Shown here piece after piece: positions 19,965 through 26,843 of a DNA stretch of 64,000 nucleotides (the stretch's first letter is position 1; each line of letters begins with the position of its first letter). The stretch covers positions 31,325 to 95,324 of the forward strand of contig JAUXQT010000008.1 of assembly GCA_030682135.1 (NCBI GenBank). The letters are read 5' to 3'. The notes beneath the pieces are model-generated. The model saw nothing but the letters and a program-made list of their open reading frames with translations. It did no database searches and was not told the DNA's origin. The stretch comes from Nitrospirota bacterium (lineage in GTDB: Bacteria; Nitrospirota; Nitrospiria; Nitrospirales; Nitrospiraceae). Made by a program: the position numbers and the translations under genes.

Positions 19965-19993
19965 TTGACTTGGCCTAGAGGCCCAGGTAGGAT
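19965..19993 (+). promoter_or_regulatory. Promoter of tRNA-Gly
   Basis: TTGACT (19965-19970), 17 bases, then TAGGAT (19988-19993) form a near-consensus sigma-70 promoter. The expected transcription start, about 20000, is a few bases before the tRNA 5' end. Confidence 0.7.
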
Positions 19994-20005
19994 TCGGTGC
20001 AGTGA

Positions 20006-20080
20006 GCGGGCGTAGCTCAGTGGTAGAGTCCTTGCTTCCCAAGCAAGTTGTCAGGGGTTCAAATCCCCTCGCCCGCTCCA
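20006..20080 (+). tRNA. tRNA-Gly (anticodon CCC)
   Basis: The 75-base gene includes an encoded CCA. The acceptor stem GCGGGCG pairs with CGCCCGC. The D arm contains TAGCTCAGTGGTAGAG. The anticodon stem CTTGC/GCAAG closes the loop TTCCCAA with anticodon CCC at 20038-20040. The T arm has GGTTCAAATCC. It reads glycine codon GGG. Confidence 0.97.
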
Positions 20081-20186
20081 ACATATAGACTGAAACGTGA
20101 GGCGTGACGCGTCTTACGGAAGAGATGGAGGACTTGAGAGGCATGCGCTTCCAAGTCCTTTGTTGTATCTAGGGAAAGGTGGGGTG

Positions 20187-20435
20187 ATGAAACAGACGGT
20201 CATGCTTGGATTGGCGTTCTGGTGCCTCTTCACTGTCACCGGCTGTCATTACTATGAAGAATATCGGGTGCTCAAATCGACGGCCGATTTGCAGGATGAG
20301 CGCGCGGAACTCCTGAAGGCCTATCGGCTCTGTTTGGCGAAGTATCAAGATGAGCCTCCCAAGGCGAAAGAGATGTGTTCCCCATACACGCAGTCTTTGC
20401 GGGAAATCGAAGTCAGGCAGCAGCATGGGCGATAG
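20187..20435 (+). CDS. Small lipoprotein, unknown function
   Basis: The 82-residue protein has a lipoprotein signal with lipobox VTGC (C20). The mature part, about 62 residues, is charged and probably helical, with two further cysteines (CLAKYQ and EMCSPY) that could form a disulfide. A GGTGGGG stretch precedes the ATG. The next gene follows closely and may be co-transcribed. No known family was recognised. Confidence 0.7.
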   Translation: MKQTVMLGLAFWCLFTVTGCHYYEEYRVLKSTADLQDERAELLKAYRLCLAKYQDEPPKAKEMCSPYTQSLREIEVRQQHGR

Positions 20436-20463
20436 CCCTATGCGCTATCAACGAGGAGGCACT

Positions 20464-20778
20464 GTGAGCCGAGGCCAATATGTATTGTTAGTCGTCGTGA
20501 CGCTCGTCGGAAGTATCGTCGGTGGAGCCGTCAGCGGCTGGTGGCTGACGCCGATAACTGCGAAGGCGCAGAAGACGAATGGGGTGAATGCGGAAGAGTT
20601 TCTTCTGCTGGATCAGACCGGAAAGGCACGAGCTGGATTGGGACTTGATAAGAGCGGTGAGGTCGGTCTGGTGCTGATGAGCCGTGATGGGAATCGGACG
20701 TTGGCCCTGTCGCCGGACGATCGGTTTGCCGTGAAGCTGTCCGATCAGAGCGGACGTGTGATTTGGTCGGCTCCATAG
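20464..20778 (+). CDS. Membrane-anchored small protein, unknown function
   Basis: The GTG start is chosen because GAGGAGG (20453-20459) precedes it; in-frame ATGs at 20425 and 20440 are alternatives. The 104-residue protein has one hydrophobic segment (about residues 6-28). After that comes a beta-rich region with repeated short strands (EFLLLDQTGKARAGLGLD, VGLVLMSRDGNRTLAL). This pattern resembles secreted domains with repeating DxxGxxR-type turns. Function unknown. Confidence 0.65.
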   Translation: MSRGQYVLLVVVTLVGSIVGGAVSGWWLTPITAKAQKTNGVNAEEFLLLDQTGKARAGLGLDKSGEVGLVLMSRDGNRTLALSPDDRFAVKLSDQSGRVIWSAP

Positions 20779-20852
20779 GATCTTCTGGGACGCTAGCTTG
20801 GCTTGCGAGACGAGGGGCTTGCGTGGGTGGGCAAGAGTACAAATGGTTCGAG

Positions 20853-20897
20853 GTTCGAAGTCCAAGGTGTGGCTACGCGAGGCCCTGAACTTCGAAC
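20853..20897. repeat. Hairpin between convergent genes
   Basis: GTTCGAAGT (20853-20861) and ACTTCGAAC (20889-20897) form a perfect 9-bp stem that extends with 4 of the next 6 positions pairing. It sits between two convergent genes and could end transcription from either side, although no long T-run follows. Confidence 0.5.
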
Positions 20898-20918
20898 GCC
20901 GGTCTTTGTCTGGATCTG

Positions 20919-21110
20919 CTATACGGCTTTGATGACTTTGCCGCTGCGAAGGCAGCGAGTGCAGACGCGAAGGCGCTTTGGCTGACCGTCGATCAAGGCC
21001 CTGACTGGCTGGAGATTGGGCTTGAAGATCCGCTTGGTCTTGTTATTGGCGTGACTGATGTTATTGCCGGATTGGCGTCGTTTGTCGCAGAGGTCGCATG
21101 TAAATGCCAC
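20919..21110 (-). CDS. rpmB: 50S ribosomal protein L28
   Basis: The 63-residue protein has [21 protein letters not shown] at the start and [10 protein letters not shown] near the end, so it is the zinc-binding (C+) form with two CxxC pairs. The GTG start is preceded by AAGGAG. L28 belongs to the large subunit near the E site. It lies alone on the minus strand. Confidence 0.93.
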   Translation of the reverse strand: MAFTCDLCDKRRQSGNNISHANNKTKRIFKPNLQPVRALIDGQPKRLRVCTRCLRSGKVIKAV

Positions 21111-21253
21111 GGGTACACTCCTTCATCTGGTCGAATCAAGACAATATTGCGAACGGGGGAATGTACCACAGGGCCATCAGTCTTGACAAGCAGGTTGGGG
21201 GGAAGCATGAGTGGTTGTTCGGGAGTGTCGGGATTGCGAGCGGAGAGGGAATC

Positions 21254-21520
21254 ATGACCGGAATTGATCTGTTGGGTTTTGCGGCAGGGACGTTGACGAC
21301 CTGTGCCTTCTGGCCCCAACTGCAGAAGACCTGGATCTCGAAGTCCGCTGGCGATGTCTCGCTGGGTATGCTGGCGATTTTCACGTCAGGCGTCTGCCTC
21401 TGGTTTCTCTATGGACTGGTGCTTCAGTCCTGGCCGATCATTTTGACCAATGCAGTGACCCTGCTTCTGACCGGGGCGATTCTGGTCCTCAAGTTACGGT
21501 ATCGGGTTAGTGGCGGTTAG
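21254..21520 (+). CDS. SemiSWEET-type sugar transporter (PQ-loop)
   Basis: The 88-residue protein has three transmembrane helices and the PQ motif (CAFWPQLQKTWISKSAGDVSLGM). That is the MtN3/saliva half-repeat of bacterial SemiSWEETs, which dimerise to let sugars cross the membrane down their gradient. The ATG at 21254 is preceded by GAGAGGG and gives the family length. The 3' end overlaps the convergent minus-strand gene by 14 bases. Confidence 0.88.
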   Translation: MTGIDLLGFAAGTLTTCAFWPQLQKTWISKSAGDVSLGMLAIFTSGVCLWFLYGLVLQSWPIILTNAVTLLLTGAILVLKLRYRVSGG

Positions 21521-22934
21521 TGCGACGGGCTGGAAGAGATGCTTGCGATTCCTTGGGCGCCGGTGCGAGCGTCACGATCGCAGGCACGCTGACATCGAAA
21601 CTCGTATCGCCACCATCGTCGAATCGGTCTTTCCCCACGCTATAGATCTTCTGCTGTGTCGGGCTCCACAACATCGGTAATCCGCTAAATGGGTCGTAAT
21701 AGGACGAGCCGACTTCCGCGAGTCGATTCGGCACGGTGGTTTGTGCGCTCGGGCGCCGCAATACGACCTGTAACAAAGCGAGCCGCAGCCTGGCATCGGT
21801 CTCCTTCAGCTGATAGTGGAAGGGGGCCCAGTCAGGCTCGAATGGAGCGGTATTGATGAGGCGGTCAGTCATGCCGTGGCGTACGGCTCCGGACAACTCT
21901 CGGAGTGTGGGTAAGGTGGTTTGTCCCGCTTCTGTCGCATGGATGATGGCATCGTAGTAGGTCGCGTACATTTCCCAGGTCTCTCGTGTCTGTAACGGGA
22001 TGCCGACCAACGAGCGGCGCAGTGGATGTGCGATTCGATCAAAGGCCTGTTCGGGCAGACGGGCGGCGCCTGCGAGCCACTGCTGGGGAGTCAGGAGAGA
22101 TTTGAACGGCCGTTTTGCGGTGAATGTGCCCGCGCGATCGGCCTGGACGCCAAGTGTAAATTGATGTTGCAGCGGCCAGCGGAGTGACGACTCAGTTGCC
22201 GTCAGCGGGGGAGCGATGTTGGGAGTCATCGCCAGGACGGTTTTATCGACGGTTGCTTGCGACAATAATGTCGAGAGCAGGTGAAGATCGTCGGTGATGA
22301 CGATTTGCGCCATCACTTTGGTGGCGATAGTGGTGGCATCTCGAAGGACCTGCCGCCACATACGAAGATCTTGCGTCATCCGATGCATGCCCAAGACTGT
22401 CTGGCGGGAAAATCCGTCGGCGATATAGAGGCGATGGGCGAGAAATATTTCGGCAAAGCGAGGCGTGCCGTAGTGCGCAAAGCCCATGTCTTCGAACGGC
22501 ATCGAGAGCCATCGTTCGTATCGAGTCAGAAGGGTCCGGTCGCGGACGGTCATCTGGTGGAACCATGTCTGCATATTCCTGAACTCATTCATCGGGCTCT
22601 CGGCGTTCCAGGCTGGAAGGGTCTGCTCGGCAGAGAGCTGAATCTGCAGTTCTGCACGTCCAGGCTTATCGTAGTTGAATTCGCTGTTGCTGGGAGCGGC
22701 GTTGGTTTCAGCCCATATTTCATGCCCCGTCTTGGCGGGATCGAGCGTTGTAGCTGAGGCAAAACCGAGCAAATAGAAATAGCCATTCTCATAGGGGTCG
22801 ATGAGACGCTGTTGCGGCTGTTCCAGGAGGCGAGAGAAGGCGGGGCTGGGCGGTTGCCCTTTCGAGGACCAGATCAGGCCTGAAATTTGGAAGAAGGCCC
22901 AGAGGATGAGCATGCCAATGATCAGGTGTTTCAT
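21507..22934 (-). CDS. Membrane-anchored protein of unknown function
   Basis: The start chosen (MKHLIIGMLILWAFFQISGLIW) gives 475 residues with one N-terminal hydrophobic helix, which is a signal anchor. The remainder is soluble and probably periplasmic, rich in aromatic and helical segments (NEFRNMQTWFHQMTVRDRTLLTRYERWLSMPFEDMGF). The last third contains YYDPFSGLPMLWS, a calcium-loop-like or beta turn. No domain family was recognised. A perfect 12-bp palindrome lies 2 bases upstream of the start and no Shine-Dalgarno sequence is visible. Confidence 0.75.
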   Translation of the reverse strand: MKHLIIGMLILWAFFQISGLIWSSKGQPPSPAFSRLLEQPQQRLIDPYENGYFYLLGFASATTLDPAKTGHEIWAETNAAPSNSEFNYDKPGRAELQIQLSAEQTLPAWNAESPMNEFRNMQTWFHQMTVRDRTLLTRYERWLSMPFEDMGFAHYGTPRFAEIFLAHRLYIADGFSRQTVLGMHRMTQDLRMWRQVLRDATTIATKVMAQIVITDDLHLLSTLLSQATVDKTVLAMTPNIAPPLTATESSLRWPLQHQFTLGVQADRAGTFTAKRPFKSLLTPQQWLAGAARLPEQAFDRIAHPLRRSLVGIPLQTRETWEMYATYYDAIIHATEAGQTTLPTLRELSGAVRHGMTDRLINTAPFEPDWAPFHYQLKETDARLRLALLQVVLRRPSAQTTVPNRLAEVGSSYYDPFSGLPMLWSPTQQKIYSVGKDRFDDGGDTSFDVSVPAIVTLAPAPKESQASLPARRTNRH

Positions 22935-22936
22935 AG

Positions 22937-22948
22937 ATACGTACGTAT
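22937..22948. promoter_or_regulatory. Palindrome at the start of the unknown membrane-protein gene
   Basis: ATACGTACGTAT is a perfect 12-bp palindrome located 2 bases before the minus-strand ATG at 22934. It could be an operator or a small hairpin that controls translation. The evidence is position and symmetry only. Confidence 0.35.
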
Positions 22949-23141
22949 AAATTGCCTGTTGAGCCGGTCTTTTGTCTGAACCGCTATGTCCTTCTGGATC
23001 GTCTTGCAGGGCAGAGGTGAGCAAGGGCTATGCCGAAAGGCGTCCCGGAAAACCTCGGTCTTTTGCTCCCTTTGTCAGCGACTTCGGATCGGCGAGATGC
23101 CAGACGATAAGGAGAGGAGTGACGAACGGACATTATTGAAC

Positions 23142-23171
23142 TTGACAACCTTCTTCCTTGTCTCCTAGAGT
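23142..23171 (+). promoter_or_regulatory. Promoter candidate for the cobalamin uptake operon
   Basis: TTGACA (23142-23147) is followed after 18 bases by TAGAGT (23166-23171), a reasonable sigma-70 pair. Transcription would start near 23178, just before the cobalamin riboswitch. Confidence 0.5.
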
Positions 23172-23186
23172 GCCCTCCACATTGTG

Positions 23187-23418
23187 ACTCCTGGGTCAGG
23201 GAAGAGGGTGCAAGTCCCTCGCGGTCCCGCCGCTGTAAATGGGGACGAAACCCGTAAATGCCACTGGGAATACAGTGATCGGTGATGAGTGACGAGTGAT
23301 GTGTTACGAGCGGTTGCAAGCTGCTCTACCTATCACCCCTAACGCATCACACATCACTCAAACCTGGGAAGGTACGGGGAGTAGGATGAACCATAAGCCA
23401 GAAGACCTCCCAGGATAG
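23187..23418 (+). promoter_or_regulatory. Cobalamin riboswitch 1 (controls btuF/C/D-type operon)
   Basis: The conserved elements appear in order: AGGGAAGAGGGTGCAAGTCC, GGTCCCGCCGCTGTAAATGG, GCCACTGGG, then GGGAAGGTACGG and GATGAACCATAAGCCAGAAG followed by ACCTCCCAGG. CCTGGG at the 5' end pairs with CCCAGG at the 3' end as P1. The variable arm between GCCACTG and GGGAAGG holds an ~87-base GTGAT-type repeat. A strong intrinsic terminator follows, so control is probably by premature termination when cobalamin is bound. Confidence 0.93.
23274..23360. repeat. GTGAT-type repeat hairpin inside riboswitch 1
   Basis: The left arm is AGTGATCGGTGATGAGTGA followed by CGAGTGATGTG. The right arm ends ATCACACATCACTCA. 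The two arms can pair over many GTGAT/ATCAC units. It occupies the peripheral arm of the riboswitch, which in E. coli btuB is only about 9 bases. Confidence 0.7.
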
Positions 23419-23472
23419 TTGACCGACGTTCCCTCGTGGGCTGGGGAATTGGCGAGGATGAGTTGCGGGAGC

Positions 23473-23508
23473 AATCCTCAGGGTCTGTCAGGCCTTGGGG
23501 ATTTTTTA
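23473..23508 (+). terminator. Intrinsic terminator downstream of riboswitch 1
   Basis: AATCCTCAGGG (23473-23483) pairs with CCTTGGGGATT (23493-23503) as an 11-bp stem with two G-T wobbles and a 9-base loop, followed by TTTTTATTT. It lies 60 bases after the riboswitch and just ahead of the btuF-like start, as expected for a transcription-terminating riboswitch. Confidence 0.8.
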
Positions 23509-23509
23509 T

Positions 23510-24514
23510 TTGCGCACCGCTGCATGGCATGGCCGATGGTGGTCCGGACTGTTGACGAGTATGGGAATACTCGTTCTGGCGATGGCCGCCTTCGCGAATG
23601 CAGATGATGGGACGTCGGGCATGGCACGTCGACAGCAGGGCATCCTCACCGGCATGCCGTTTATGGCGAACGTCTCGGCACGCGCCTATGTCGATGATGC
23701 GGGACGCCGCATGTATTTTGCCAAGCCTCCCGCACGAATCGTCTCGCTGGCGCCCAGCATCACGGAAATGCTGTTTGCCATGGAGGCGGGGGAGCAGCTC
23801 GTCGGTGTCACGGACTTTTGCGACTATCCACCAGAAGCTCTGACAAAGCCTAAAGTCGGCTACTCTAATCCGAACTTGGAAACGTTGGTGTCACTCCAAC
23901 CTGATCTGGTGGTGGCGCCCAACGATTTCCTCAAGCCCGATATCATCGTCAAACTTGAACAGCTGAAGATCCCCGTCTTTATCTTGGCAGACAAGAACGT
24001 CGAGGGGATTTTCGTTCACATTCAGACGCTCGGACGAATTGTCGGACATTCGGCGAAGGCCGATACCGTCGCCATGCAGCTTCGGCATCAGGTGGCTGCG
24101 ATCCAGCAGCGAGTTCGGGGAATGGATCCAGTGCGGATGCTCTATGTGTTGAACAGCCAGCCTCTGATCACCGTCGGGCCTGGCAGCTTCATCGATCAAT
24201 TGATTGGAATGGCCGGAGGCGCCAATGTCGCGGCCAAGAGCGTCACGCCCTATCCGCGGCTCAGCATGGAGTCTGTGCTTCAAGAGGACCCGGAAGTGTT
24301 GGTGTTTCCAGTCGGCAAAGCGGAAGGCATCTCAGAGAGCGAGCAGCAGACCTGGCGGCAATGGTCGACGATGACGGCGGTGAAGCGCAGCAGGCTGCAC
24401 CAGATTTCCGCCGATTGGCTGAACCGGCCCGGTCCTCGAATTGCGCAGGGGCTGGAAGCCCTTGCCGCCATTTTGCATCCGGACCGTCTGTCGGATGGTC
24501 GAGTGGAACGGTAA
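23510..24514 (+). CDS. Periplasmic cobalamin-binding protein of an ABC transporter (BtuF-like)
   Basis: The protein has a signal peptide (hydrophobic MGILVLAMAAFANA) and then the class III binding-protein fold. It begins PARIVSLAPSITEMLFAMEAG, with TDFCDYPPEA typical of BtuF-type corrinoid binders. The TTG at 23510 gives a proper basic N-region and has GGGGA from the terminator's 3' arm as ribosome-binding site. TTG 23495 and ATG 23561 are alternatives. It lies behind a cobalamin riboswitch and ahead of permease and ATPase genes, which supports corrinoid uptake. Confidence 0.88.
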   Translation: MRTAAWHGRWWSGLLTSMGILVLAMAAFANADDGTSGMARRQQGILTGMPFMANVSARAYVDDAGRRMYFAKPPARIVSLAPSITEMLFAMEAGEQLVGVTDFCDYPPEALTKPKVGYSNPNLETLVSLQPDLVVAPNDFLKPDIIVKLEQLKIPVFILADKNVEGIFVHIQTLGRIVGHSAKADTVAMQLRHQVAAIQQRVRGMDPVRMLYVLNSQPLITVGPGSFIDQLIGMAGGANVAAKSVTPYPRLSMESVLQEDPEVLVFPVGKAEGISESEQQTWRQWSTMTAVKRSRLHQISADWLNRPGPRIAQGLEALAAILHPDRLSDGRVER

Positions 24515-24516
24515 CG

Positions 24517-25602
24517 ATGCAACCTATGACAGATGCGATGTCATCATGGGCGCAGGCCGGCGCGGTGCTGACCGTCCAGCGATGGGTGGTGGTCATCGGT
24601 GGACTGCTGCTGGCGAGCCTGGCTGTTTTGGTGTTGTGTCTCCAATTCGGCGCCACGTCGGTCGGCATGGGAACGGTGGCAACGGCGATCATGCGCCTGC
24701 TGCGCGGGGACGAGGCCGGTTCTCCAGGACTGGCCACGTCCGAAATTATCATGGTGCAGATTCGTTTCCCGCGAGTGCTCATGGGGTTTCTCGTGGGGGC
24801 CAGTCTGGCGGCGGTCGGTGTCACGCTTCAAGCCCTGCTCAGAAATCCGTTAGCCGACCCCTATGTGTTGGGTGTGTCGAGCGGAGCCGCGCTGGGTGTT
24901 TCGGTGGCGATTCTGTTTGGCATCGGCTCCACCTTCATGCTGCTGCCGGTCCTCCCGCTCTTTGGATTTGCCGGAGGCCTGTTGGCGCTGGTGGTGATCT
25001 ATCGGCTGGCGCAGTCCAACGGTCGGTTGCCGGTTCATAGCCTGTTGCTGGCTGGCGTGATTTTGAATGCCATTCTGACTGCCTTCATTATGTTCATCAC
25101 CTCGATCATGGAGCCGAATCGTTCGGCGGGGCTGATGGCCTGGTTGATGGGGTCGTTGACTGCACCGGGGTATCCGGCATTGGGCGTCTTTTTGATGTAC
25201 GTCGTGTTGGTGCTTGGGGTCCTCATGCACAAGGCCCAGTCACTCAATGTGCTCACGTTGGGCGAAGAAACAGCTCGCTCATTGGGCGTAGAGACCGAGG
25301 GCGTCAAGAAACAACTCTTTGTGCTCACGGCACTCCTGACCGGTGCGATTGTGTCGGTGAGTGGCATGATCGGGTTCGTCGGGATGGTCGTGCCTCATGC
25401 GGTGCGCCTGCTCATCGGATCGGATCATCGGCTGTTGCTGCCGGCGTCGGCGTTAGTCGGAGGCATGTTTCTCTCCCTGGCCGATACGATCGCCAGGACG
25501 ATGATGTCTCCCGCAGAGATACCGGTGGGCATTGTGACGGCGCTCGCGGGGGGACCGTTCTTTCTCTATCTCCTGCTCTGGCGAAAAGATCGGATGTTGT
25601 GA
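24517..25602 (+). CDS. FecCD/BtuC-type ABC transporter permease
   Basis: The 361-residue polytopic inner-membrane protein has the family segments RFPRVLMGFLVGASLAAVG, LLRNPLADPYVLGVSSGAALG, GMIGFVGMVVPH and ADTIARTMMSPAEIPVGIVTA. This is the BtuC/FecCD superfamily, which imports cobalamin or ferric siderophores. The ATG starts 3 bases after the btuF-like stop. The riboswitch and neighbouring genes favour cobalamin as substrate. Confidence 0.93.
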   Translation: MQPMTDAMSSWAQAGAVLTVQRWVVVIGGLLLASLAVLVLCLQFGATSVGMGTVATAIMRLLRGDEAGSPGLATSEIIMVQIRFPRVLMGFLVGASLAAVGVTLQALLRNPLADPYVLGVSSGAALGVSVAILFGIGSTFMLLPVLPLFGFAGGLLALVVIYRLAQSNGRLPVHSLLLAGVILNAILTAFIMFITSIMEPNRSAGLMAWLMGSLTAPGYPALGVFLMYVVLVLGVLMHKAQSLNVLTLGEETARSLGVETEGVKKQLFVLTALLTGAIVSVSGMIGFVGMVVPHAVRLLIGSDHRLLLPASALVGGMFLSLADTIARTMMSPAEIPVGIVTALAGGPFFLYLLLWRKDRML

Positions 25603-25603
25603 G

Positions 25604-26479
25604 ATGACGACCGGCCAGATTGACGTCACGCATTCCGGGTTGTCTGCGGAGAGTCCTGCCATCGAAGTCCTTGGACTATCGTTTCAATACCGTACGTCGG
25701 AAGGGCGAGGGAGAATGTGGACCCTCGATCATCTCTCCTTCCACGTCGATACCGGCGAGATCCTGGGCATTGTGGGACCCAACGGATCCGGAAAGACCTC
25801 GCTATTAAAAGTGCTGTCCGGTCTTTTGCCGGCAGGCGAAGGCGATGTACGTCTGGGCGGTCTCTCCTTGCGGAAACGGAGCCAAACCGATATCGCCCGT
25901 GTGGTCGCGGTCGTGCCGCAGGAATATGCACAGGTATTCCCGTTTACGGTGGCCGAGACCGTCTTGATGGGACGGTTTCCCCATCGGACGACTCGTTGGT
26001 GGAGTCTGGGTATCGGAGATGAGACGGCGAAGGATCTTTCCTGCGCCCACCAAGCGATGGTCGATACCGATGTGCTCTCGCTCGCCGACCGATTGGTCTC
26101 GGACTTATCCGGCGGAGAACGGCAACGTGTCATGATCGCGCGAGCGCTGGCTCAAGAGCCGAAGATCCTATTGCTCGACGAACCGACGGCCTTTCTTGAC
26201 ATCAATCACCAGATCGAGATTTGTTCGCTCATCGCGAGACTCAGGACAGAGCGACGGCTGACGGTGGTGTTGGTGTCGCACGATCTGAATGTCGCGAGTC
26301 AGTATTGCGACCGGGTCTTGATGCTCAAAGACGGCGGGCTGTGCCGTATCGGCTCGCCGGAGGAGACCATTCGCCCTGACGTGCTTCGGATGGTGTACGG
26401 ATGTGAGGTGGTCGTCGACGCCCATCCCCAAACGGGCAGGCCACGTGTGACGATGCCGATGAATGCGGTTGTACAGTAG
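25604..26479 (+). CDS. ABC transporter ATPase (BtuD/FepC type)
   Basis: The 291-residue cytoplasmic ATPase has Walker A GPNGSGKT (58-65), Q-loop PQEYAQ, signature LSGGE (168-172) and Walker B LLLDEP (189-194), followed by an H-loop SHD. It drives the FecCD-type permease upstream, from which it is separated by one base. The C-terminal extension (VVVDAHPQTGRPRVTMP) matches this subfamily. Confidence 0.95.
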   Translation: MTTGQIDVTHSGLSAESPAIEVLGLSFQYRTSEGRGRMWTLDHLSFHVDTGEILGIVGPNGSGKTSLLKVLSGLLPAGEGDVRLGGLSLRKRSQTDIARVVAVVPQEYAQVFPFTVAETVLMGRFPHRTTRWWSLGIGDETAKDLSCAHQAMVDTDVLSLADRLVSDLSGGERQRVMIARALAQEPKILLLDEPTAFLDINHQIEICSLIARLRTERRLTVVLVSHDLNVASQYCDRVLMLKDGGLCRIGSPEETIRPDVLRMVYGCEVVVDAHPQTGRPRVTMPMNAVVQ

Positions 26480-26559
26480 AAGACAGCCAGGGTCCTGTCC
26501 CCGGTCCGGCTGTGCGTAACAAGGGGGGCGATTCATTTTTCATTTAAGAAAGGGCGTTT

Positions 26560-26805
26560 TGGAGAAGCGACGCGGGTGACGGGGAAGATGGTGCAAATCC
26601 ATCACGGTGCCGCCACTGTAAGCGGGGAGTAATTCTGCATCGAGCCACTGTCTGGGGACGGTGATCAGTGATCAGTGAAGTGTGATAAGTCGGGAAAAAT
26701 AAACGGTTCCCTCACTCATCACCCAGCACCTATTACTATTCACTGTTCAAGATGGGAAGGCGCAGAAACACGACGATCCGCAAGTCAGGAGACCCATTCC
26801 GCAGT
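26560..26805 (+). promoter_or_regulatory. Cobalamin riboswitch 2 (controls TonB receptor)
   Basis: The conserved elements are CGGGGAAGATGGTGCAAATC, ACGGTGCCGCCACTGTAAGC, GAGCCACTG, GGGAAGGCGC and CGCAAGTCAGGAGACC. An ~85-base GTGAT-type repeat again fills the arm between CCACTG and GGGAAGG. No intrinsic terminator follows. Instead CCCTT (26819-26823) can pair with AAGGG (26831-26835), covering the ribosome-binding site of the receptor gene, so control may be translational. Confidence 0.93.
26661..26745. repeat. GTGAT-type repeat hairpin inside riboswitch 2
   Basis: The left arm is GTGATCAGTGATCAGTGA followed by AGTGTGATAAG. The right arm contains TCACTCATCACCCAGC and ends ATTCACTG. It is diverged from the riboswitch 1 copy but has the same GTGAT unit and the same insertion position. 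Confidence 0.65.
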
Positions 26806-26818
26806 TGATTCGACTCAA

Positions 26819-26835
26819 CCCTTCGAGCACAAGGG
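26819..26835 (+). promoter_or_regulatory. Ribosome-binding-site sequestering hairpin
   Basis: CCCTT, a 7-base loop, then AAGGG form a 5-bp stem that includes the AAGGGAG ribosome-binding site of the TonB receptor gene. Its placement directly after riboswitch 2 suggests that it is the expression platform. Confidence 0.5.
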
Positions 26836-26843
26836 AGATCGTT

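Noticed and set aside
24361..24516. Upstream extension of the FecCD permease
   Set aside because: It lies within the BtuF-like gene in another frame; the ATG at 24517 follows that stop and begins a normal first membrane helix.
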